Of a DNA stretch of 64,000 nt, positions 12,801 through 23,004 are shown one piece after another. Position numbers and translations under genes: made by a program. The notes below the pieces were generated by a model. It was not told the DNA's origin and did not search any database. It saw only the letters and a list, made by a program, of their open reading frames with translations. The stretch lies in contig JADLZK010002797.1 of assembly GCA_015847255.1 (NCBI GenBank), positions 248,001 through 312,000 of the forward strand, written 5' to 3'. Within the stretch, counting starts at the first letter, position 1, and each line of letters begins with the position of its first letter. The DNA comes from Hyparrhenia diplandra (Eukaryota; Streptophyta; Magnoliopsida; Poales; Poaceae).

Positions 12801-13453
12801 TAGCCAAGAACATCACTAGGGGACCAATCATATTACGTACAGTCTTTGTTAGAAAATATTCAGTGGAAATAAATAAAAATTTAAAAATACAAAACCACTA
12901 TCGAAAAACCGTTTAGAGAGTTATTTAACCGGTTTAGAAAAGCTCAGAGGGTAGAAAATCTGGTTTCATAGTTTGGGTGAAGTAGTAGTCCACCCTCAAT
13001 AGTTGAGGGGTTATGAAGAATTTTTCCTATTTTTTTATCGATATTTCTATTTGTCAAAAAAAATTCTTCTATATGTGATAATAGTCATACCATAGCATGG
13101 TGCCTCATAAAGATAAAAGCATGGCACCAATATTTGATTTGCAAACATGTCAGAGTATGCACCTTTGCAGTTGCTTGGTCACTGGTGTCTTGGTAATCTT
13201 CGAGCATGTCGGAGATATCCAAGGCGACGTCCTTGAGCCGCTTCAGAAATAGCTGCACTAGTTTCTCCTTGACCGACCGTCTCTCGGCGTCCTCGAGCAC
13301 AGCTGAGATGGTCTCCAAGGCATCCTTCATGGCCTCCAAGTCACCACCGAAGTTCCAGCACAAACTAGCCTGCTCTGCGATGGCAGAGCCCAGTTTATCT
13401 TTCACTATGTTCACGAAAGCGGACATGAGAAAGCCAGCTACCGCTTCCGCCAT
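6868..13453 (-). CDS. NLR-B: intact CC-NB-ARC-LRR resistance protein (RGA2-like)
   Basis: This is a predicted cytosolic immune receptor that binds ADP/ATP through its NB-ARC domain and senses pathogen effectors through its LRRs. Exon 1 (13453-13163) encodes the coiled coil, with SDMLEDYQD near residues 83-91. Exon 2 (12552-11431) begins at CAG|ATG and carries P-loop GLGGLGKST (about 193-201), kinase-2 VLVVLDDLWE (268-277), RNBS-B DVIVTTRKED (298-307), GLPL CGGVPLAAQ (361-369) and RNBS-D CFSYCAIFPK (418-427). Exon 3 (9258-6868) opens with the MHD motif, MHDLVHDLA (about 482-490), followed by roughly twenty LRRs of the type LPESIGNLKRLHTLNLSYC. All junctions are GT-AG in phase 0, giving about 1267 residues, usual for the family. 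A GTAAGT at 6888 could splice off the last eight codons. Introns are 610 and 2172 bp; the second holds an LTR and a MITE. A transposon ends 87 bp upstream of the ATG. It is the only unbroken copy here. Effector specificity cannot be read from sequence. Confidence 0.9.
9430..10111 (+). mobile_element. LTR retrotransposon remnant with one LTR, in NLR-B intron 2
   Basis: An LTR-like unit runs from TGTTAGGATTAGG (9734) to GGCTGTGACA (10111). It has TGT/ACA ends, a TATA-like TATATAAACAAGG near 9891 and an AATAAAGG signal near 9929. The preceding 300 bp are GC-rich and could be decayed internal sequence, with a short gag-like frame (DFHGRMGQLLAMLQS) at about 9440. No target duplication is evident. 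It lies in sense orientation opposite to the NLR, inside a spliced intron, so it need not disable the gene. Confidence 0.5.
10684..10964. mobile_element. MITE candidate in NLR-B intron 2
   Basis: The left end GCAACTCCAACGGTTTTGC and the inverted right end GCAATCCAATAGTTTTGC match apart from one indel and two substitutions. Together they bound a 281-bp AT-rich segment without an ORF. A target duplication could not be confirmed (TTA on the left, ATT on the right), so the superfamily is not assigned. Confidence 0.5.
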
Positions 13454-13529
13454 GGCTAGCTAGCTGAAGAGCTCACTTCACGGTTTGTGCAGAATGGTGT
13501 GGGCAGAGGAACCGCGAACAAAGGTGTCC

Positions 13530-13540
13530 AGCATATAAAG
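13530..13540 (-). promoter_or_regulatory. TATA-like motif upstream of NLR-B
   Basis: On the minus strand TTTATATGC lies about 80 bp before the NLR-B start codon, a spacing that would give a 5' leader of about 50 bases. The motif abuts the edge of the TIR element at 13540. The core promoter, if this is it, is thus the last native DNA before the transposon, and everything further upstream for 1.2 kb is transposon. The call rests on motif and distance only. Confidence 0.3.
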
Positions 13541-14725
13541 GCCTTGTTTAGATGGCTAAATTTTAGCAAAAGTGACTTTTCTCGACACATCAGAAGACGT
13601 TTCGTTTGTTTGTGGTAAACATTGTCCAATTATGGACTAATTAGGCTCAAAAGATTTGTCTCGTGAACAACAACAAAACTGTGTAATTAGTTAACTTTTT
13701 AGAGAGTTTTTACTACGCTTGAATTAATACGAGCCCTCCATTTTGTTACATCTAATGGCTAAAAAGTTAGAGGAACCAGAGGAGAGGAACCAATTGGCAG
13801 ACAGGAACCATGGGACCGGAACTGAATTATAATGAATTTTAAATGGTACAATAGTCTTTTTCAGGTCTGATGAGAGCTGCTTCTCCTAACTTAATCATCG
13901 AATCAGCTTTTGTGGAGAAGTCCTAAAATTAAAAAAAAATTAATCAAAGCTTGCCCCGCTGCTTCTGCATGCGTGCGCTGCCGTAGCAGCTCATCGGCAC
14001 GCCGGCGTTGCTGCCGAAGCGCTAGAAGAGGCCAGCCGCTGGGGTCGACCAAGGCGTGGTCGACTGCTGGGACGTGCACGTGCTGCTCGGGCTGGGCCAC
14101 GGTGCGGCGGCGGCCAGGCTCGCGACTAGACTAGCTGTACGCACACTGCAGGACGCCCCTTGACCTTGAGAGCTGCCTCACGGCCTAGTACGAACAAGCT
14201 CGCTCGCTCGTATGAACCCGATCCCTTGAGAGCTGCCTCCGGACCCGGACCTTGAGAGCTGCCAGACGCCTCCGCGACGGCAGCGGACTCGTCCTGCATC
14301 CGCGCCGGCCAGGCGCCATCGACTTCCAGCCGCCGCGCGAGTCGTCGTCGCTCTGCGTGTGCCCGGCAGCGGAACCTGGTGCCTGGTGCACAGCGCGTAC
14401 GTGGGCACGTGACAGGCAGCCGTGGAGCTGCCCGACGATGACCCGCGCAGCTTCGTGCAGCCGGTGCGCGTGCACTGCCGCCTATTGCAACGATGCGTAA
14501 GGCCGGATTCCCGGACGGCCCGGACTAAACTGCCCTTAATCGTCATTACTGGGGAGGAACCGTCTGGAAACAAATTAACGGGAGGAACCCCAAGCACCAT
14601 AAAAATTCTTATTTTTTTAACCTATATTTACTGCTCCGAACATATGTTTTTTTGGTGTATTTAATGTGATGTGATGGAGAAAGTGAGAAAAAAATGTTAG
14701 AAATTTTAGCCATCTAAACAAGGCC
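13540..14725. mobile_element. TIR element with GC-rich, possibly captured interior (Pack-type)
   Basis: The left end GGCCTTGTTTAGATGGCTAA and the inverted right end GGCCTTGTTTAGATGGC form clear terminal inverted repeats of about 23 bp. The next 200 bp on the left (GGACTAATTAGGCTCAAAAG and similar) belong to the very common grass MITE type that begins GGCCTTGTTTAG; I do not assign the superfamily. Between AT-rich arms lies a sharply GC-rich block (13955-14525) with frames such as AVELPDDDPRSFVQPVRVH that look like host coding sequence. This is as expected of a Pack-type element that captured gene fragments. The donor gene was not recognised. The element has no transposase and stands 87 bp upstream of the NLR-B ATG. 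Confidence 0.65.
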
Positions 14726-15321
14726 AGAGTCGATTTCTCCTAGTGGGTGTTCCATTCTTGCTAGAATATGTAAGGGGAAAAAAGATGCGATAGCAATGGC
14801 ATGGGTGGGTTTGCTTTAAGAATCATGGCGTCCAGCTGGTGCCTGTGAAAGAGAATGGAAAAATAGGCGATGCTCTGTGAGACAGAAGTAAAGGAGATGC
14901 TCTGGGCCGAGCAGATGCCGTCGGGGAGACACGATGATGTGGAGGAGCACTTACGGGTAGTTGTTGGGTCCATTACTACAGAAGAATTGATCCTATCTGA
15001 TATTTTCCCCTTTCGATTCCTTTCATCCTCAACTTTTCCCATCGAAAATGTTCCAATGAGAAGCCAACCGATGAATGCTATTAAAATAATCACCTTTTAT
15101 TCAGGTTTCTTGGAATTTTTTTTTTCAAAAATAACATAGCCGTTAATTGTGCGATGTAGTTTCAATTTCCAAATCTTGGAAATAATATATCGTTTCATTA
15201 GATAATAACATCGAACATGTATGCTCTATGTGGAGATGCCGCTGGACCAGCAATTGTTTTTTTGCTTTTTTCATTTGTAGCTGCACTGGGGCTACAGCAA
15301 AATAATTGGTCCGATCTTATC
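14726..15321. other. Spacer without recognisable gene
   Basis: The DNA has mixed composition. A 110-codon frame on the minus strand (15093-14761) has no motif I recognise and no similarity to its neighbours, so I do not call it a gene. The CACTA target duplication ATC ends this stretch at 15319-15321. Confidence 0.4.
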
Positions 15322-15541
15322 CACTAGTACAGAATCCACTTTTATTCCCGGCTCACAGGGGCCTTTAGTCGCGGTTATGCAACCGGGAACACGGCTTGGG
15401 GAGTAAAGGTACTGGAACCGGGACTAGAGGGGGAGATTTACTCCCGGTTGGGGGTACCAACCGGGACTAAAGCTTCTGCCAGCAACGTGGCGCTGGGAGG
15501 CTTTTTACTCCCGGTTGGTACCCCCAACCGGGAGTAAAGGT
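15322..15541. repeat. CACTA subterminal repeats, left end
   Basis: Several direct and inverted copies of ACTCCCGGTTGG / CCAACCGGGA occur, including an inverted pair around 15440-15470 and 15508-15537 that can fold back on itself. This is typical of CACTA subterminal regions, where TnpA-like proteins bind. Confidence 0.85.
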
Positions 15542-15619
15542 CTTTTTTTTTTTTACTGCCGTGCCAATTGTTCATTTTTATTCCTAATATAATAGCATTT
15601 GAATAGTGCTTATTAATTT

Positions 15620-15622
15620 GTA

Positions 15623-15653
<31 letters not shown>

Positions 15654-15690
15654 TTAAAGCGCACATATATATATATATTAAAGCACACAC
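15620..15690. repeat. (TA)n microsatellite
   Basis: A run of about 13 TA units (15620-15647) is followed by shorter TA tracts alternating with AAAGCACACA, just inside the left end of the CACTA element. It probably lies downstream of the TnpA/Ulp stop codon. Confidence 0.8.
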
Positions 15691-15859
15691 TTATATTTAT
15701 ATATTAAAGCACACACATATATATTACACATTAGTAATTGTTCAAGCACAAATATATATAAGTTGTTCATACATGTCTCGATTACATATTAAGATAATAC
15801 TACATGTCCCGATTATACAGGGAGAGGATCCTTTGGCAGCCATCTGTCATTGGTGTCGT

Positions 15860-18800
15860 TGTAGAACTCGCCGGAAGGCTCTAGGATCCGGGTATTAATA
15901 AATCCGCAATAGACTCTTGCATGGCTTCAAGATGCTTTTCTTCTAATGTTTTCTCCATTAACCTCCTCGTCTGCGCAATTAGAGTAAAATAAAAAGTATT
16001 AGTATATATAAGATATGATTAGTTATATAAATAACGACGTCAATAACAACTGACTTTGATGTACATACGCACCCGTTCATGCTCGTAATTGGTGGAATTT
16101 ATCCCGATATTCTCGCAACAATATAATCCACAATGATCGCTCCCCGTGGTTGTTGTAGACCCCACTTTAAGATAAAAAAAGAGTCATTTGTCATATATAT
16201 GAAGCAATATAGGGACTTGAATTAATGTAACCATATATACAAGTACATACCGGGAATAGTTGAACATTCATTTGCGGTGCACGATCGGTCATGTTATGTT
16301 CATGTTTTATCTCTGCCCAAACCCCCGCACAATAGAAGAACAAAAAACTAGACTATTAATTAACACATAAGCAAAGGGTTTGAAAATCTTGAGTATATAT
16401 AAAATTGACGAGGTTTATGCAATTACCCCCTGAATTATTTCGATCATATCTTCGTACCACTCTCGGGGCCATCTCAACGAGTCAAAGATTGTGAGGTGAC
16501 TTTTTGGTTGCACGATGTGAAACAATATCCAGTGTCCACTACATGTGTAAACGGCGGTTGAGCTAGCTAGATAGAAAGGTTATTATGAAGAACATGATCG
16601 TCAAAGTTACGAACACTCACTTGAATCCGTATGGGAACATTACTACCCTCTTGTCGGTGCGGTGTTGCTCGAGGAACATCTTTATATTTTTCTGTGTGTC
16701 TACTTTCAAACCATGTATTGATTTTGGGTTTTTGTGCACGATATAAGGATCAATGTATCCAATATCAGTACGCTCCTTGATTCGAAAATGTTGAATCCAA
16801 GATCTACATATATGGTCAGAAAGAGCATATGGTATTAGACACATACATATATTATCGGGACATATTGACGTATTAGTAAACAGAGAAAGAATCACTTACA
16901 AACAATAAATGCCGACGATGCTTTTTGTCGAGGAGCTCCGGTGGAATAGTTGGTGCAATTCACAAAATCAACCCACATCACGTCATCGCCCGTTCCCCAC
17001 TGGTTTCTTAGTCTGACACCAAATTTGTCTTGTCCTTTTGCACACAAGTCTAGGTACTTCCTGTTTAGCTCATACATTTGAGTACCCAGGCTAGAACATC
17101 TATCAGGATCCCATAGACTCTGGCCCAATTGAAAGGTTCTATACTGGTCATCATCTACTGTTGCAGTCTCAAAGATCACTCTGTTCATGTCGATACCACT
17201 AGCAATATAGTACTCTAAAAGCTCACTGGTATTAACTGATGCACCAGCAGGAAACTTTATGTACTCTGTGTTCGAACCGTATTGATCGAACACTTCACTG
17301 GAAAGTGGTCCTGACGTATCTCCAAGTTGTGGAACAGTTTGACTCTTCTTTCTTTTCTTTGGGTCAATTTCCTTGAATAGAGTGCGGTCAAAGTCTGAAA
17401 GTGGCGAGGGCTTGCTTGAATCCTTATCTTTCTTTTTCCTAGCTGCTATTTTTTCTGTCTAAGCACGTTTTGAGGTAGGAAGTAGGTCTTGAGCTCCGCC
17501 GCCGCGCCGCCGCCTCCGCCGCCTTCTTCGGGCACACCGACTTGAAGAATTTTTTGTTTATTTCTTTGACATCGGCGTCAATTCCTCCTTACTCATTTCA
17601 CCGGGCAATTTCTTGGGAATGAGCTTTCGTTTACTAGTCAATATTTTCTTCGTCTGCTGCTTCAAGACTGCGTTGCCTTTGTTGCATTTGTCACGGGAGG
17701 AGGCATTGCGGGGCTAGCGTTGGCGGGCGGTGACTGCACCTTTGCGGAGCGGTGGTGGCGGCCGGAGGGAGGTGGTGGTGGTGGTGGTGGCGGCGGTGAC
17801 TGCACCTTTGCCGGCGCCGGTGGCGGCCCTGGAGGTGGTGGTGGTGGTGGTGGTGGAGGCTGTGGCGACTGCCTTGGAGATGCGGCCGGGGATGCCGTCG
17901 TGTCTTCTACTGGGCCATCGTAAGCACCGCCAGGACTACTACGATCCTCTGGGGAGCCATCCTTTCCACTGGGTTCTGGTAACTCAGGAGGCAGCTGCGG
18001 CATCGGCATCCCAGGAATAACAATGTACCGTTTACGCCATGCAATAAATTGCTTCTCAACATCTCCTAGTTTTGTATCCCCCGTCACCTCCCCGCAATTT
18101 CAAGATCCACGTCGGCGTAACCTTCAACCACTTTATCCACCGAGACGGCAGCAAATCCCGGTGGTATTACTGTGCCGTGAAGTCTTGGTGTCTTGGTACG
18201 GTCAATCGGACTAACAACCGCAATGGCCACCTTCACTGTACTGCCACCCTCCTTTGGGATGTGCAGCTCGCATGGTGTCAACTTCTCAGTGATGTCATCC
18301 ACAGGGAAGCCGCAGTCCGTGTCAACAAGACTTGGCTGTTGTGTGGAAGCACAAATTTGCTTGTCACTTGACCGAGTGGCTACCGGAGCTGCGGTACTGG
18401 TGCACCGTAAAGCAGCTCATTCAATTGTAGCTGGACTTGCCTTTTGATTTCTTCTTGCATTTTTGCTTGCATTTCTTCTTCCTTTTCCTTCACTGCGTTA
18501 ACAGCATATTGCTCCAACATGCGCATGTGCTCTAACTCAAGCTCCTTCCTTCTCTGGTGGGTTCTATAGGTACCGATGTCATCTGGGAAACCAAACTTCC
18601 ACGGAACGGCCCCTTTGCCTCTTGTTCGACCAGTGTGCTCAGCGGTCCCAATGGCATATGTAAGTTCATCTCTCTCTCTATTGGGCCTGAACAAGCCAAC
18701 ATTTTTCGCTTGAAGAATGTCCATCAATCTTCTTGTTGCCTCCTCAAGTTTTTGGCCATGAATTACCTTGCCGGTCTCTGGGCACAATTGTCCCCCATGA

Positions 18801-19530
18801 CCCAGAAGCCACTGCTTAGTGCGTTCAGGCCAGTTGAGTGTTTCTGGTGTGATCCCCTTGCTGAGAAGCTCCTCTTCTTTTTGTCTCCACTTAGGAATGG
18901 AACTTGCATATCCACCAGAACCTAAGCGGTGGTGGTACTCCTTTTTTCTGGCATTTTGTTGGTTCTTTCTCGAAAGTTCCATTGCCTCCTCTGAAGTCTT
19001 GTACTCCCACAAATTCGTCCCAATACGGTCTCGCTTGGCAATCGGAGCTGGAACTAACCAATTTGGAGTCGAGGTTCTTCTTGACATATTTGGTGTACAA
19101 ATCCTTCTTCCAGGACACAATTAATTGTTTGGCCATTTGCTGCATACTCCAGTTCTTAACTCTAGCCACCAAATCTTCATGGGTGATGACATGGTGGTAA
19201 TTATCTGTGTCAAACGAGAATTTCAATTCAACCTCTTGCCAGATTATATCTTTGTCAAGATCAGAGACGTAACTAATATGAGGTGCACTCTTCCTCATCT
19301 TCCATAGCCGACATGTGATCGGGATCCTTTCCCTTACAAGGTACCCACAAAGTGGTATATATATATTTTTTGGCATGTTCTCCTAGCACTTGTCCTCTTC
19401 CCACATGGAACTCGAGATGATATATCGGCCGTCCAACGGCTTAACGGGCCCTCGAGTTGTCTTACTATTGGCAGTAGTTGACGTTGATGCGAAAGGTGAA
19501 GAATTAATGACATTTCAAATAAGAAGAAAA

Positions 19531-19593
<63 letters not shown>

Positions 19594-19795
19594 TCTTACA
19601 AAATGATCACATATATACCTCCTCGTCATAACTGGCTGGGTTGTTCTGCACAAAATCCATTAAGTATTGGTCGACATCTGCATCTTCCATTTCATTATTA
19701 TTATGATCGTCAACTTCATCATTGCCACCACCGTGGATAATATTCATCATTAATTCTTCATCGTCCATGTTGATGTTGTCTCTTGGATCGGCCAT
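15860..19795 (-). pseudogene. CACTA ORF2: TnpA-like (Transposase_24) plus Ulp1-like protease
   Basis: Exon 1 (19795 to about 19617) starts MADPRDNINMDDEE and is acidic. At 19376-18380 lies a Ptta/En/Spm DNA-binding region, with PNWLVPAPIAKRDRIGTNLW and later YHHRLGSGGYASSIPKW. A proline-rich hinge (18087-17662) follows, then a basic region and a Ulp1 (C48) cysteine-protease domain. Visible protease parts are IDPYIVHKNPKSIHGLK (near 16750), GHWILFHIVQ with the catalytic His (16530) and its FDSLRWP continuation, and SDHCGLYCCENIGI with the catalytic Cys (near 16130). The C-terminus reads GEFYNDTNDRWLP (15860). Frameshifts occur near 19050, near 16960 before ELHQLFHRSS, and near 15920. Ulp1-like proteins accompany many plant CACTA elements; their role there is uncertain. 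Confidence 0.85.
19535..19589. repeat. (TA)n microsatellite, about 27 units
   Basis: An almost pure alternating TA run lies directly downstream of exon 1 of the CACTA ORF2, hence in its first intron. Confidence 0.95.
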
Positions 19796-19879
19796 CTATC
19801 CCTGAAAAACAAAAAAAAACATACTAAGTTTTTATTTTACATGTTACGTTGTACATCAGAACACGTTTGACGTCGCCGG

Positions 19880-20468
19880 AAACCCTAACACATGGATTCG
19901 TCGGGAAGTAAGTTTTTAGTTTAGTTCTTCGTCGGAAACCCTAACATGCGTGCTTTCGTCGGAAAAACTAAGTTTCAATTTGACATGTTACATTGAACTC
20001 TTTGTATACATGGATCGGAAACCCTAACACATGGATTCGTCCGGGCCTACGATTTTTAGTTTAGTTCTTCGTCGGAAACCTAACACGCGTGCTTTTCGTC
20101 GGAAAAACTAAGTTTCAATTTGACATGTTACATGGATCGGAAAACGCGTCGACGTCGTCGCGGAAACCCTAACACATGCATTCATCGAAAAGTATAGTTC
20201 ATCATCGTCGGAAACCCTAACACACATTCGCGAAACATCTAAAGTTGTCGGAAACCCTAACACACACGTGCTTTCCGTCGGAAAAACTAAGTTTCAATTT
20301 TACATGTTACATCGATCAGAAAACGTCTGACGTTGTCGACACATGCATTCATCGAAAAATATAGTTCATCATCGTCGGAAACCCTAACACACATTCAAAA
20401 AAAATCTAAAGTCGTCGGAAACCCTAACACATTCGCGAAAAATCTACAGTCGTCGTCGGAAACCCTAA
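19880..20468. repeat. Telobox array upstream of CACTA ORF2
   Basis: Nine exact copies of the telobox AAACCCTAA occur, at 19880, 19936, 20019, 20164, 20212, 20252, 20379, 20419 and 20460, plus one AAACCTAA variant near 20076. Each sits in a diverged tandem unit with GTCGGAAACCCTAACAC and, in several units, CTAAGTTTCAATTTGACATG. The array lies 85-675 bp upstream of the ORF2 ATG at 19795, so it is promoter or 5' leader. Teloboxes are known binding sites for plant TRB-type Myb proteins and are linked to Polycomb recruitment and to promoters of translation genes. Use here is inference. Confidence 0.75.
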
Positions 20469-20579
20469 CGGTTTTACCATTGTTTACAATTCTCATACAA
20501 TCTCTAACAATCATATACAATTATTCTCATTTTTTTTTTTACAACTTTTTTTTTTTTTTTAGATTTACAGTTTTTTTAA

Positions 20580-21150
20580 AAAAATTCTCGAATTGTTTTC
20601 AACCTTGACGCCCGGTGCGGGCGGCGCGCTGGGCGTGGCGCTTTGCGGCGGTCGGCGGCCGGTGCGCGGCGGCGGTGGATCGACCGCGGCACGCCGCGCG
20701 CTGCCGTACGCCGAGGCGGAGGCGGCGTGAGGCGGCCGTGGAGGAATGGCCCGCCGGGCGCGCCGCGAGGCCCGGACGAGGCGGGGGCGCGGAGGGCGGC
20801 GCGCCGCGGCGCTGGCGGAGGGCGCCGCGTGGCGCCGGAGGGCGGCGCGGCCGCGGAGACGCGCAAGGCGGGCGGTGACGAGTGGTGCCGAGGAGGTCGC
20901 CGAGCGGCGCGCGGCGCCGAGGTGGAGGGTCGCCGCCGGGCCTGTCCAGACGGCCGCGCGGTCGGAACGACGACCGCTACGGACGACGGCGCGAAGACGA
21001 CGTCGGGAGGGCGAGCGGGCGGACGACGACGACGACCACGCACGGGCGCGCGAGACGACGACGACGGAGACGATAACGACGGGGCGATCCGGATCGGCGG
21101 AGGGGGCTGGAGGAAGGAGGGGAATAGGCGCCCGAAAGAGATAACACGGG
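20580..21150. other. Very GC-rich block inside the CACTA element
   Basis: CG-dense sequence is open in several frames on both strands, with arginine/alanine-rich conceptual products and no recognisable domain. This is what base composition alone produces. It adjoins the internal subterminal repeat cluster and may be an old element end or a captured CpG-rich promoter. I call no gene. Confidence 0.5.
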
Positions 21151-21330
21151 CTTCTACTCCCGGCCGGCTCACCACCAACCGGGAGTAGAGCCCCTTTACT
21201 CCCGGCTCCATTCCCCCAACCGGGAGAGGTCCTACTCCCGGCCGCGTCGCGGCCCGAGTAAAGGTGAATTTTGGGCGGACAGCCCACCTTTACTCCCGGC
21301 CGAGAGTGAGTATGGGAGTAAAAGGTGAAA
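21150..21330. repeat. Internal cluster of CACTA subterminal motifs
   Basis: At least six copies of ACTCCCGG or CCGGGAGT occur within 180 bp, as in the two true ends of the element. No CACTA terminus or 3-bp duplication is visible beside it. It is either a relic of a nested relative or an internal regulatory cluster between TNP2 and ORF2. Confidence 0.7.
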
Positions 21331-21740
21331 TTTTTCACATCTCCCGCATTTTCACCGTTTCATCCTTTGGTTTTTTTTTTTTTACATTTTCTTTTCATTT
21401 ATTCACTACAATTCATTTTAAATATAGAAAATTACATAGCAATTTTAAAACTTTTGAAAAATTGAATTTAACTACAAATTGTTTTACTCCACACTATAAA
21501 AATATGTAACCTAAAAAAATTTTACCTTTTTCTATTGACTAGCTATGATAATGTAGTTAATAATCAATAATTCATTAATACAAAATTGTTGCCATTAAAT
21601 AAAATAATTAAATATAATGTATTTTGACAGAGAACATTATTTTTACATTATCTCAGACGTAAAAATTCTGACATTACTTGTTTTTTAAAAGTATATTCGT
21701 AGCATTGTCAAACATTGTCAAATGGAAGAAACTAATAAAG

Positions 21741-23003
21741 ATGTTGAAAGGTCTCTTTGGTTTTTGGTAATTGAGTGTCAACATTAGGTGAACTAATATG
21801 TGTGATTGAGATAATACACGGGAGATTAGTTCACACATGTTGGTGCAATGAAGGAGCTTTATTGCATATGAAACATGACATGGAGTCATGTGACCAAGGT
21901 GGTGAAGATCAAGACAAGACTTGGCTTGATGGACCGTTGCAAAGTGTGAAGGGCAAGTCGAGGCAAGTTGAAGCGATGGACCGCGAGGCGGTGAAGCTTG
22001 GGCAAGACTTGACGCCCGACGGACCGACGCAACGGTGAAGAGCAAGTGAGGTCAAGATCGATGGACCAATAGCTTGGGCAAGACCGGTTTGCATATCGGT
22101 CATCTAGTGCCACTTGAGCGATCTAACTGCGATGTGTTAGGATCGAGTGGCGTGACAAGAGCTAACCCGGCCTTTGAAATGATTGTGAAAATGCTAACAC
22201 ACATGCACATGGTGATGTACACTTGGTGGTGTTGGCACATTTGCAAAGGCGGTGGTGATTGGGGTTGAGTTGGGTTTGGGAACCGCTCATCCTCCCGCCG
22301 AGCTTGCGAGGCGGATTCGGGCGCTTTTTGAGAAAATGAGATGCATATTTTCTATTGCGCCGGATGCAAGTTGGTGGTGAATACGTGCTATTCCTCGGTG
22401 TTCAAGTTGGTATACTTGTTGGGTAGCATGTCGAAGCAAAGGCGACGGAGAAACGATGAAGTTTCGCAGGAAATGCGATCGGACGCGCCGACGACGCGAC
22501 TGATCGAAGTCGATCCTTGACCGGACGCATGCATCGGAAGCGCCCGGTCAAGGCGTCGCGAGAGCCCCCGCAGCCGGTTTTGACCGGACGCAGGACCGAC
22601 GCTGATCGGATGCTTCCGGTGCTCGACCGAAGCAAACAACGGACGCTACCGAGGAGGGTGCCACCGTGGGCCCGTTCTTGTCGGTAGTGATCGGACGCGC
22701 CGACCGACCCGCGACCGACGGGGCCGTGAGTCCCGGTCGGCCCGGCCCGGCCACGAAGGGGATTTCCTCCCAACGGCTCTATTTGACTTGGGCCCTATAT
22801 ATACTTGCCTTGGTCGGCCATGGCAGTTGTCGAGCACACTTGGGCCTTGGTGGCTTGTGTTGTGGTGCTTGAGAGCCCCCTCCCACTCACTCTAACTTGA
22901 TAGTGTTCATCCGATTGAGTGAGTGAGCGATTCTAGTGCGATTGCTTTGAGAGATTGCATCGTGTGGCACTAGCTGATCGTGTTGCAAGCCGGTGTGCTT
23001 GTT
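21741..23003 (+). mobile_element. LTR-like sequence inserted in the CACTA element
   Basis: The segment begins near TGTTGAAAGGTCTC (21744). It is rich in GGACCG/CGGACGC units and has a TATA-like CTATATATACTTGCC near 22793, followed by the leader-like stretch expected in an LTR. It ends abruptly in GTGCTTGTT (about 23003), where CACTA sequence resumes. No target duplication or coding region is visible. The promoter layout suggests a truncated LTR or solo LTR; superfamily unknown. Confidence 0.45.
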
Positions 23004-23004
23004 T

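Noticed and set aside
13549..14725. A 3-bp target duplication for the TIR element upstream of NLR-B
   Set aside because: The bases next to the two GGCC ends (AAA and AGA) do not match, so no duplication length or superfamily is claimed.
14761..15093. 110-codon minus-strand frame with a hydrophobic start
   Set aside because: No similarity recognised, no splice partner and no conserved neighbour. It is left unannotated.
17662..18020. Glycine/valine-rich plus-strand frames opposite the proline-rich region
   Set aside because: They are antisense shadows of the Pro-rich hinge of the CACTA ORF2.
19880..20468. CRISPR-like or interstitial telomere array reading of the AAACCCTAAC repeats
   Set aside because: Spacing is irregular and units are diverged, in a plant genome. 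A true telomere tract would be contiguous CCCTAAA. It is better described as a telobox cluster.
20643..21211. Several long overlapping open frames on both strands rich in Arg, Ala, Gly and Pro
   Set aside because: They are open in most frames at once because the DNA is extremely GC-rich. No domain or codon-phase signal favours one frame.
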